DNA from: CAYZXT01 sp964482515
GTDB lineage: Bacteria > Elusimicrobiota > Elusimicrobia > FEN-1173
Direction of reading: 5' to 3'
NCBI GenBank assembly: GCA_964482515.1
Contig: CAYZXT010000029.1
Span: forward strand, 1 to 33,717
DNA length: 33,717 nucleotides
Shown: piece after piece, positions 25,125 to 32,122 of the stretch
How positions within the stretch are numbered: position 1 is the first letter of the stretch
How the letters are laid out: each line of letters starts with the position of its first letter
Notes under the pieces: model-generated
The model's database searches: none
What the model was told of the DNA's origin: nothing
Seen by the model: the letters and a program-made list of their open reading frames with translations, nothing else
Program-made: the position numbers and the translations under genes

Positions 25125-26083
25125 AACCGATGAGCGATGAGCGATACCGCTGGCACGTCAAAAACTTTAAGAGCATGCCCATCATCCTTCTTTCAACGTT
25201 CCTGTCGCCCGGCCGGATGATCCAATCCATCTATGAAAACAACCGCGGGCGGGCCGGCTGGTGGGGGAAGAAAAAAGCCTGCTTCACCCTGTCCTACGAT
25301 TGCGACTATCCCCAGGACGCCGAGGCGATCCCCCACAACCTGAGGCTCCTCTCCAAGTACGACATCAAGGCGAGCTTCGCCGTGGTGGGTCATTGGGTGG
25401 AAAAATTCCCCAATGAACATCTTGAGGCTGTGAAGGAAGGTCACGAAATCCTCAACCATACCTACTCCCACCCGGACAACGAACTGCTCAACCCCGGCCG
25501 AAAGTTCCTCAATATTCCCCGCGAGGAGAAGGTGGAAGAGGTGGCGCGCTGCCATCGCACTTGCGAGGACGTCCTTAAGGTCAGCCCCGTGGGTTGCCAC
25601 ATCCCGCACTTCAAGAACCTGTTCACGCCCGACATCTATGGCATCCTGAAGGAATTGAAGTACACCTATTCTTCGTCGACCTATCTGACCAACCGTCCCA
25701 CCCACGGGGATCCCTTCGTGGCGGAGGGCGGCATCATCGAATTCCCCCTGAGCACGTGCCCCGCGCACCCCTACACGGTGTTCGATACCTGGCATTCCTT
25801 GGTGTCGAGCCAGCTTTTTTACAAGCTCATCCACAGCGATGAAAAGAGTTATCAGAAGCTGTTCCGGCGGCTGGTGGAGATCGGCATCGAGACCAACTCC
25901 TATATCAACATCTACATCGACCCGCACGACGTGGTGGTCATGAAGAATTTCGAGTCCCTGCTGTCGTATCTTTCGGAACTGAAGAGCGACATCGAGATCG
26001 CGACGTACCAGGACCTGATGCCGCGCATCCAACAGCAAGGAAACGGCGCCTCCCGCATCACGTCCGCCGATAAATGGTCATGA
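25121..26083 (+). CDS. Polysaccharide deacetylase family protein (CE4-like)
   Basis: A 320-residue protein. Motif 1 is SYDCD (D60, D62) in place of TFDDG, motif 2 is NHTYSH (H113 and H117, the HxxxH metal pair), and later GCHIPHFKNLF may supply the third motif. IDPHDVVVM is near the end. Fold and length fit the family, while the shifted aspartates (D-C-D) and missing RPPYG suggest a different substrate. No clear signal peptide is seen: the N-terminus (KPMSDERYRWHVKNFKSMPIILLSTFLSPG) has only a short hydrophobic patch. It starts at ATGA overlap with the GT4 gene; a second ATG at 25130 is possible. Confidence 0.87.
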   Translation: MKPMSDERYRWHVKNFKSMPIILLSTFLSPGRMIQSIYENNRGRAGWWGKKKACFTLSYDCDYPQDAEAIPHNLRLLSKYDIKASFAVVGHWVEKFPNEHLEAVKEGHEILNHTYSHPDNELLNPGRKFLNIPREEKVEEVARCHRTCEDVLKVSPVGCHIPHFKNLFTPDIYGILKELKYTYSSSTYLTNRPTHGDPFVAEGGIIEFPLSTCPAHPYTVFDTWHSLVSSQLFYKLIHSDEKSYQKLFRRLVEIGIETNSYINIYIDPHDVVVMKNFESLLSYLSELKSDIEIATYQDLMPRIQQQGNGASRITSADKWS

Positions 26084-27243
26084 GCAAACGGAAGACCGTC
26101 GTCTGCGTTTTCGGGACGCGACCCGAGGCCATCAAGATGGCGCCCATGGTTTTGGCGCTGCGGAGCCGCCCGAAGGAGTTCCGCTCCCTCATCGTGGTCA
26201 CGGCGCAGCACCGCGACATGCTGGACCAGGTGATGGGGCTTTTCGGCCTGAAAGCCGACCACGACCTTAACATCATGTCCGCCGGGCAAAGCCTGACGGA
26301 CGTGACCGTGCGCGTGCTGGAGCGCCTGGAGCCCGTCTTCAAGAAAGAGAAGCCCGATTTGGTCCTTGTCCACGGCGACACGACCACCACCATGGCCGCG
26401 ACGCTGGCCGCGTTTTATCAGAGGATCCCCGTGGGCCACGTGGAGGCGGGCCTCCGTTCCCACGATAAACTGAACCCCTACCCGGAGGAGATGAACCGGT
26501 TGGTGGCGGACGACGTCTGCACCCTGCACTTCGCGCCCACGTCGCTTTCCAAGAAACATTTGCTGGAAGAAAAAATACCCCGCGAACACATCTATATCAC
26601 CGGCAACACGGGGATCGACGGCCTCCATATCGGACTGAAACGCATGAAGATGGGGAAAATCCCGCTGCCGGCGGCGTCCCTGCGGAAATCCCTGAAGGCC
26701 CCGCTGGTGTTGATCACGTTGCACCGCCGGGAGAATTTCGGCCGGCCGATTTTGGATTTTTGCCGCGCGCTGGACCGCGTGGCGCGGGAATATCCCCACG
26801 TCGATTTCCTTTATCCCGTTCATCCGAACCCCAACGTGTGGAAACCGGTGCATGAGAATTTGGGCGGGCGGCCCAACATCCACCTGCACAAGCCCATGTC
26901 CTACGGCGACCTGATCTATTTCCTGCAGAAAGCGTCCTTCGTCGTGACGGACTCCGGCGGATTGCAGGAGGAAGCGCCTTCTCTCGGCAAGCCTGTTCTC
27001 GTTTTGCGGAAGGTGACCGAGCGGCCCGAAGCGGTCAAGGCCGGCACCGTCCGGGTGGTCGGCACCGACACCGGCGTGGTCTACCGCTGGATGGTCAAAC
27101 TCTTGGAAGACAAGAAGGTCTATTACCGCATGGCCGAGTCCGTGAACCCCTACGGCGACGGCCGCGCCGCCGAGCGGACTTTGGAGGCGATCCGCTATTA
27201 TTTCGGTTTCCGCAAAAACCGCCCACCGGAGTTCAAAGTCTAA
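26080..27243 (+). CDS. wecB: UDP-N-acetylglucosamine 2-epimerase (non-hydrolysing)
   Basis: Interconverts UDP-GlcNAc and UDP-ManNAc in the cytoplasm. 387 residues from the ATG at 26080, chosen because it forms the same ATGA overlap used through this operon; ATG 26074 is an in-frame alternative. Diagnostic blocks: VFGTRPEAIKMAP at the N-terminus, VTAQHRDMLDQV, VHGDTTTTMAA, VGHVEAGLRSHDK, PEEMNRLVADDV, GNTGIDGL, TLHRRENFG and DSGGLQEEAPSLGKPVLVLR with TERPEA. No WecC-type UDP-ManNAc dehydrogenase is in the window, so ManNAc may be used as such or the dehydrogenase lies elsewhere. It is one base away from the next gene. Confidence 0.96.
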   Translation: MSKRKTVVCVFGTRPEAIKMAPMVLALRSRPKEFRSLIVVTAQHRDMLDQVMGLFGLKADHDLNIMSAGQSLTDVTVRVLERLEPVFKKEKPDLVLVHGDTTTTMAATLAAFYQRIPVGHVEAGLRSHDKLNPYPEEMNRLVADDVCTLHFAPTSLSKKHLLEEKIPREHIYITGNTGIDGLHIGLKRMKMGKIPLPAASLRKSLKAPLVLITLHRRENFGRPILDFCRALDRVAREYPHVDFLYPVHPNPNVWKPVHENLGGRPNIHLHKPMSYGDLIYFLQKASFVVTDSGGLQEEAPSLGKPVLVLRKVTERPEAVKAGTVRVVGTDTGVVYRWMVKLLEDKKVYYRMAESVNPYGDGRAAERTLEAIRYYFGFRKNRPPEFKV

Positions 27244-27244
27244 A

Positions 27245-28405
27245 ATGAAAATCCTTTTCCCTTATCTCGCTCGCTGGAAGACCATCAACTGGACGAGGTA
27301 CCACCAGCTCCTGACGCGCCTGGCGGAGCGGGGACACGATGTGTTCGTGGTCCAGCCGCCGGCTTCGGACATGCCCGAAACCAATTTCCAGGAGATCGAC
27401 ATCCAGGTCCCGGAAAAGCTGCGGCTGATCGATCTTCCCCTGAACCGGACCATCTGGAACCGGAAATTTCCCCTGAACAAGCTGGTGAAGAAGGGCTACT
27501 ACGCCGCCGCCTGCGCCGGCAAGGTGAGGGAAATCATCCGCGACGAAAAGATCGACGCCCTCATGCTCTACAACATCCCGCACTTTCCGATGCTGACGAA
27601 GGAATGCCTGACCATCTTCGACTACGCCGATGAATACATGGACATGTTGAAGAAAGAACTCGGCCCCTTGGCCAATCCCTTGGTGATGGGTTTCGGACAG
27701 CGCCTTCTGGAGAAGATGATCCGCGGGTCCGATATTGTCCTGTCGGTGTCGAATTACCTGGCGGAGGAGATCCGCCACATCAAAAAGGACGTCATCGTCC
27801 TGCCCAACGGCGCCGCCCTGGATGACTTCCGTGACCCGCAGGTCCCGGACCTCAAACTACCGGCGGGCAAGAAGGTGATCGGGTTCATCGGCTCTTTTGA
27901 ATACTTCATCGACTTCGACTTGATCGTCTCCCTGGCGGCGCGCATGCCCCAGCACGTTTTCCTGCTGGTGGGCGGCGGGCGGCTCTATGAGACGGTCAAA
28001 CAACAGACGGCTCACCTGCCCAACGTCGTGCTGACGGGTTCGGTGCCGCACTCCAAGATCGCCGGCTATATCCAGGCCATGGACGTGTGCCTGAACGTGT
28101 TCAAGAAACTGCCGGTGTCCCACGCGGCCTGCCCGCTCAAGCTTTTCGAATATCTGATCCTGGAAAAACCCGTGATCTCGACGCGCTTGAAGGAAGTCGA
28201 ATGGATCGACCGCGAGTTCGTTTTCTACGCCGACGATGTGGAAGAGATGGCGGAGCGCATCGGTTTTATATTTTCCAATCTGGACACGGCCGGCCTTTAC
28301 GCGAAGCGGGGCCGCGACATCACTTTGAGGGAATATTCGTGGGACAGTCTGGTGGACAGGCTGGTCATCTTGATTGAAGAGTCGAAACGGAAGCGCGCCG
28401 GCTGA
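27245..28405 (+). CDS. GT4-like glycosyltransferase
   Basis: A 386-residue GT-B enzyme. KILFPYLARWKTINWTRYHQLL opens the acceptor domain, IFDYADEYMDM and SDIVLSVSNYLAEEI are typical of group 1 transferases related to those of exopolysaccharide clusters, and VIGFIGSFEYFIDFDLI plus LVGGGRLYETV mark the donor domain. The donor-binding segment is SHAACPLKLFEYLILEKPVIST. The single nucleotide between the wecB stop and this ATG implies coupling, though the nearest GGAG (27228-27231) is rather far from the start. Confidence 0.9.
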   Translation: MKILFPYLARWKTINWTRYHQLLTRLAERGHDVFVVQPPASDMPETNFQEIDIQVPEKLRLIDLPLNRTIWNRKFPLNKLVKKGYYAAACAGKVREIIRDEKIDALMLYNIPHFPMLTKECLTIFDYADEYMDMLKKELGPLANPLVMGFGQRLLEKMIRGSDIVLSVSNYLAEEIRHIKKDVIVLPNGAALDDFRDPQVPDLKLPAGKKVIGFIGSFEYFIDFDLIVSLAARMPQHVFLLVGGGRLYETVKQQTAHLPNVVLTGSVPHSKIAGYIQAMDVCLNVFKKLPVSHAACPLKLFEYLILEKPVISTRLKEVEWIDREFVFYADDVEEMAERIGFIFSNLDTAGLYAKRGRDITLREYSWDSLVDRLVILIEESKRKRAG

Positions 28406-28440
28406 TGGGGCGGGATCTGGAAAGGCACATGGAGGAGCGG

Positions 28441-29931
28441 GTGAGAGGCTACAGAATAATGCGGCGGACGATGGCGGCGGCCGGCTTCGCGGCGCTGCTG
28501 TGCGTCCGGTTCGCCGCCGCGGCGACTTTCTATATTTCACCGTCCGGGGACGACCGGAAGGGCAAGGGCACGTCCGCCGCCCCGTGGCGCACGGCGACCA
28601 AGGCGTTCAAAAAGGGCGGCGGACACACCTACGTTTGGATGGACGGCCTCTATAATTACGAAGGCGGGAACATCGTTAATCCGCCCTCCGGCTCACCCGA
28701 TCGATATACCGTTTTAAAAGCCGAGAACGACGGGGGCGCCGTCCTGTCGGGATATGCGGCGCCGCTTTTGGCCGAAGGCGTCGGTTACGCGCAGTTTGAG
28801 GGGTTCACCATCAAGGACGGCACCGGTGGGGAAGCCATCCTCACGCTGCACAGCCACCATTTGAAGTTCCTGCGGATCGGGATCAAGAACGGCGTGCCCT
28901 GGGACGCGCGGCACGGCAACGTGGTGGCGTTTTCCAGCGGCAGCGAATATATATTGGCCGAGGATTTGTGGGTGACGGGGGCGATGCGCTACGGCATCCT
29001 GACCTATGCCGCCGATGGAACGAACACGCGGTACATCATCTTGAGGCGGTGCGTGGTGCGGTTCGACGGGTCCGGCAGCGTAGAGCCCAAGGCGGGGATC
29101 GCCAACTACGGCTCGACGTCCGGGATCGCGGGATCAAGCGACATCCTGATGCAGAATTGTCTGGCCCTGGATTTCAATGACACCGACAACGCGGCGGGAG
29201 AAGGCCTTTACGCGGGGTTCTACAATCCGCACAGCGGCAAGCGCACGCGGAATTACGGGAGCATCGCACTGAACATCCCGGCCAGCGGGTTCATCATCAA
29301 TGAGGACGCCGATTCCAGGAACAACGAAGTCCATAATTGTCTGGCGTGGAACGTGAGGAGCGTCGGGTTCATGTCGCGGAACGCGTCGGGGCCTACTATC
29401 ATGAACCAGGTCACGGCGGGCCGCTGCAAGACGGACGGGGGCTTCCGGAGTTACGGGGCTTCGGCGGCCGTGTGGATCACAAACAGCGTGTTCGTGGACA
29501 ACGGGGAAGCGAACCACGGGGCGACCCTCGATAATTTTAATCTGTACTTTCCCCCGACGTTGCAGCCGGCGGGCGCCCTTAACCCCATGACGCTGGATCC
29601 GAAAATAATGCATTTGCCGATGATCCCCGGAGACTCGCCGGCGTATCGCTCCGGGATGGACGGATTGTCGCGCGGAGCGGTCATCCTGAAGCGCTACGGG
29701 GTGTCCGGAACCTTGTGGGGGGAGCCGGGGTATAATCAATTGACCGACCAGTTTTTGTGGCCGTGGCCGCATGAAAAGAGGATTCACGAATTATTCGCCG
29801 AAGATGATAATATCAACGGAAATGTTACCGCGCGCGGTTTCGCGGTTCCCGGACAGACGCTGACCAGGTACATCTGGGAATATTTGGGGAGCAGGATCCC
29901 CGAATCCATTTATGCGGGCCGGCGGGAATGA
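28441..29931 (+). CDS. Secreted right-handed beta-helix protein
   Basis: 496 residues from a GTG at 28441, preferred because GGAGGAG (28431-28437) lies just before it and a signal peptide ending in FAAAA follows; the in-frame ATG at 28405 (TGATG with the previous stop) gives a charged N-terminal extension. The mature protein starts TFYISPSGDDRKGKG (a PbH1/DUF1565-like opening), then repeats of short strand-turn units (for example LRRCVVRF, ILMQNCLALDF, VWITNSVFV) form a parallel beta-helix like that of pectate lyases and glycan epimerases. The end carries TLWGEPGYN, LWPWPHEKRI and LTRYIWEYLG. I see no catalytic set that fixes an activity. It could act as a lyase or epimerase on the polysaccharide, or bind it. 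Confidence 0.85.
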   Translation: MRGYRIMRRTMAAAGFAALLCVRFAAAATFYISPSGDDRKGKGTSAAPWRTATKAFKKGGGHTYVWMDGLYNYEGGNIVNPPSGSPDRYTVLKAENDGGAVLSGYAAPLLAEGVGYAQFEGFTIKDGTGGEAILTLHSHHLKFLRIGIKNGVPWDARHGNVVAFSSGSEYILAEDLWVTGAMRYGILTYAADGTNTRYIILRRCVVRFDGSGSVEPKAGIANYGSTSGIAGSSDILMQNCLALDFNDTDNAAGEGLYAGFYNPHSGKRTRNYGSIALNIPASGFIINEDADSRNNEVHNCLAWNVRSVGFMSRNASGPTIMNQVTAGRCKTDGGFRSYGASAAVWITNSVFVDNGEANHGATLDNFNLYFPPTLQPAGALNPMTLDPKIMHLPMIPGDSPAYRSGMDGLSRGAVILKRYGVSGTLWGEPGYNQLTDQFLWPWPHEKRIHELFAEDDNINGNVTARGFAVPGQTLTRYIWEYLGSRIPESIYAGRRE

Positions 29932-29985
29932 GCCCGTCGGTGCAGGGTCGGTTCATCATGCTTTGTCTAGAAAGGCGGAGGGGCG

Positions 29986-31770
29986 ATGTCTGAGAATATG
30001 ATCAGGCGCTGGGCGTTGGTCGGTCTCTTGTCGATGGGAAGCGGGCCGGCGGCGTTCGCCGCCACATACTACATCGCGCCGAGCGGAAGCGATTCGGGCG
30101 CGGGCTCGTCCGCAAGCCCGTTCCGGACGCTCAGCCATGCCATGTCCGCGGGTTCGGGCGGCGACACTTTCATCCTCAAAGACGGCACCTATAATTATGC
30201 GGGCAGCGAATTCAACGACGTAATTAAAAGCGGTTTTTCGTTTTCCTACACGATCATCAAGGCCGAGAACGACGGCGGCGCGGTCGTCACCATCACGGAC
30301 GGCCTGGCGATGCGGAACGATTCGCTGCCGCTTCAGCGGTACATCCAGATCGAAGGCATCAAGTTCGAAGGCGCCTATGAGAAAACGATTTATGGCGACC
30401 ACGTCAAGTTTCTCCGCTGCGCCTTCAAAGGCGGCCCTCCGTCGGGCAATACGGCCAATACCGTCGTCGGAGGGAACGCCAACGGCTCCAACTTGGCGCG
30501 GTACATCCTGTTTGAAGATTGCTGGTTCTATGGCCTCGGCGGCCGCTACAAGCTTGTGTTGTTCAATGCGGAGAATATTGTGGTCCGGCGCGTTGTCATC
30601 CGGAACGACGGGGGATGGAACGACGCGCCGAGCACGAGCAATCCGGAGGCCGGGTTCGCCATCTATAATTCATCCGCCTGCGAAATGCAGAACCTGGTGA
30701 TCGTGGACAGCGACCAGGATTATTACTATTACACGTCGGCTTTTTATTTGATCCACAACCCGAGCGCGACCCCGGACCATCCCGTGCAGGGGAACAGGGT
30801 CCGGGGCCTCATCATTGTGAACACCAAGGAAGTGGGGTTCCAGATGGAAGGAGTGGATACCACCGACAACTCGCTGACGGATTCCGTGGTGGTCAATTCC
30901 CAGGGCTGGGCCTATGCGTGGGGAAGCTACGACAATACGACGTTCAGCGTGAACCGGGCGGCGGCGATCCGAAAGAACTCCCCGTTTTCGGGCCAACAGG
31001 GTGGCGGGTTTGGGTATTGGGGGTCCGGCGGAAACATCACCGTGACCAACAGCATCGTCTCGGATTACACGACGGGCGACGATTTTAACGGCATATCCCC
31101 CACGTACTTCAACACGTATAACAACGGCAGCACGACCAGCGGGACCGGGCGGTTGACGTCGAACCCGTTGTCGAACGGCTGGCTCTATCCGCCGCGCATC
31201 GAAGACGGTTCCACCTTGAAAACGGCGGGAAGCGGCGGCGGGCAAATCGGCCCGCGGATAACGACCAAGATCGGTACGTCGGGAACTCTCTGGGGCGAAA
31301 GCGGGTATAACACGGACACGGGAGACGCTCTTTGGCCTTGGCCCAACGAGGCCCGGATCGTGAAAGATCTTTGTTCCGGCGTCACGCGGGGTTTTTGCGG
31401 CAGGGAGTCTTTGACTCAATATGTCTGGGAGGCTTTGGGGCAATCGAGCCCGTTCCCGAACACTTCATTTTCGAATAGCAACAGCGATCCCGATCCTGCC
31501 GTGCCGGACAACTTGCGGGCGCGGGAGAAATTCGTTACTCCTTTGTCGTCGACCGGCGCCAGGGTCACGTTCGGCGATGAGGCGGTTGAGGTGACCATAG
31601 TCGACGTAAGAGGCGGGGCCGTCTTCCATGCCGTGAAATCGGGAAGTGCGAACGTGACTTGGGATGGACGGACGGACAACGGACAGGTAGTCGATTCTGG
31701 CTCTTATCTCTGCAAAATCCGCGGCGTCAACGGCAACGTATTTTTCCAGCTGATTAGCGTGGTGAAGTGA
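29986..31770 (+). CDS. Secreted right-handed beta-helix protein with C-terminal CTD-like module
   Basis: 594 residues, a paralogue of the gene before it. Signal peptide 1-26 (ending AAFAA), opening TYYIAPSGSDSGAGSSASPF, beta-helix to about 430, the same end block (TLWGESGYN, LWPWPNEARI, LTQYVWEALG), then a Ser/Asn-rich linker and, from about 515, a FlgD-Ig / T9SS type-A-like module (VTIVDVRGGAVF, NVTWDGRTDNGQVVDSGSYLCKI). The first paralogue lacks this module. In type IX secretion such modules send proteins across the outer membrane; here the export route is inferred. GGAGG (29977-29981) precedes the ATG. Only 54 nt separate the two genes. Confidence 0.88.
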   Translation: MSENMIRRWALVGLLSMGSGPAAFAATYYIAPSGSDSGAGSSASPFRTLSHAMSAGSGGDTFILKDGTYNYAGSEFNDVIKSGFSFSYTIIKAENDGGAVVTITDGLAMRNDSLPLQRYIQIEGIKFEGAYEKTIYGDHVKFLRCAFKGGPPSGNTANTVVGGNANGSNLARYILFEDCWFYGLGGRYKLVLFNAENIVVRRVVIRNDGGWNDAPSTSNPEAGFAIYNSSACEMQNLVIVDSDQDYYYYTSAFYLIHNPSATPDHPVQGNRVRGLIIVNTKEVGFQMEGVDTTDNSLTDSVVVNSQGWAYAWGSYDNTTFSVNRAAAIRKNSPFSGQQGGGFGYWGSGGNITVTNSIVSDYTTGDDFNGISPTYFNTYNNGSTTSGTGRLTSNPLSNGWLYPPRIEDGSTLKTAGSGGGQIGPRITTKIGTSGTLWGESGYNTDTGDALWPWPNEARIVKDLCSGVTRGFCGRESLTQYVWEALGQSSPFPNTSFSNSNSDPDPAVPDNLRAREKFVTPLSSTGARVTFGDEAVEVTIVDVRGGAVFHAVKSGSANVTWDGRTDNGQVVDSGSYLCKIRGVNGNVFFQLISVVK

Positions 31771-31976
31771 AAATTTAATCTGTTTCCTTCTCAATTGTTG
31801 CGATGAATGATATTCTGAGCAGGTTCACTGTCCATAACACGTTTGTGCTGCCACAAAACAACTTGCCGCGGTTACGGCCATCGGTTAATCTATAATCGGA
31901 ACCCAAAAATTTTTTCTGAGTTTTGTGGTGTGAATGGGCCGCTTGTTTTATTTTGTGGGCAGGACCGGTTGGTCGG

Positions 31977-32004
31977 TTGGGCGGCGTTATAAATTGAATA
32001 TGAT
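31977..32004 (+). promoter_or_regulatory. Candidate promoter of the third barrel gene
   Basis: TTGGGC (31977-31982) and TATGAT (31999-32004) are spaced by 16 bp. The -10 box differs from consensus at one position; the -35 keeps only TTG. Transcription would start near 32011, almost at the ribosome binding site of the short reading frame. Confidence 0.35.
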
Positions 32005-32014
32005 GGAGGGTAAA

Positions 32015-32095
32015 TTGCGTCGACTGTTGAAGGGAGTCTCTTGGCGATTTCGCGAGAGGTCCCGGCCCGCTACGACGATGTTAGAGGTGTCGTAA
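32015..32095 (+). CDS. Possible 26-residue Arg-rich leader peptide
   Basis: TTG at 32015 lies 4 nt behind GGAGGG (32005-32010) and opens 26 codons ending in TAA (32093-32095). The peptide would begin MRRLLKGVSW and contains about six arginines in its first half. Its stop lies just before another GGAGGG and 27 nt before the barrel gene. Such a layout is what a translated leader would look like, but the peptide is short, starts with TTG and could be coincidental. Confidence 0.25.
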   Translation: MRRLLKGVSWRFRERSRPATTMLEVS

Positions 32096-32122
32096 GCGGA
32101 GGGCATGGCGTGATAAAATGAA

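Larger units (their letters stand above)
31771..32122 (+). other. Intergenic leader region before the third barrel gene
   Basis: These 352 nt are clearly richer in A/T than the genes around them and carry no full-size gene. Visible elements: an inverted repeat CCACAAAAC (31851-31859) / GTTTTGTGG (31920-31928), an isolated TATAAT (31891-31896) without a matching -35 box, a better promoter candidate at 31977-32004, a 26-codon reading frame with a strong ribosome binding site (32015-32095), and a two-codon reading frame just before the main start (32105-32113). I see no terminator after the beta-helix operon. Confidence 0.5.

Noticed and set aside
28405..28440. ATG start for the first beta-helix protein
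   Set aside because: It would put a charged stretch before the signal peptide; GTG 28441 has a better ribosome binding site and signal peptide.
4732..31770. Exosortase/PEP-CTERM system or complete type IX secretion system
   Set aside because: Several genes resemble those clusters, but no exosortase, PEP-CTERM protein, PorU sortase, PorK/L/M/N or SprA gene is found in the window.
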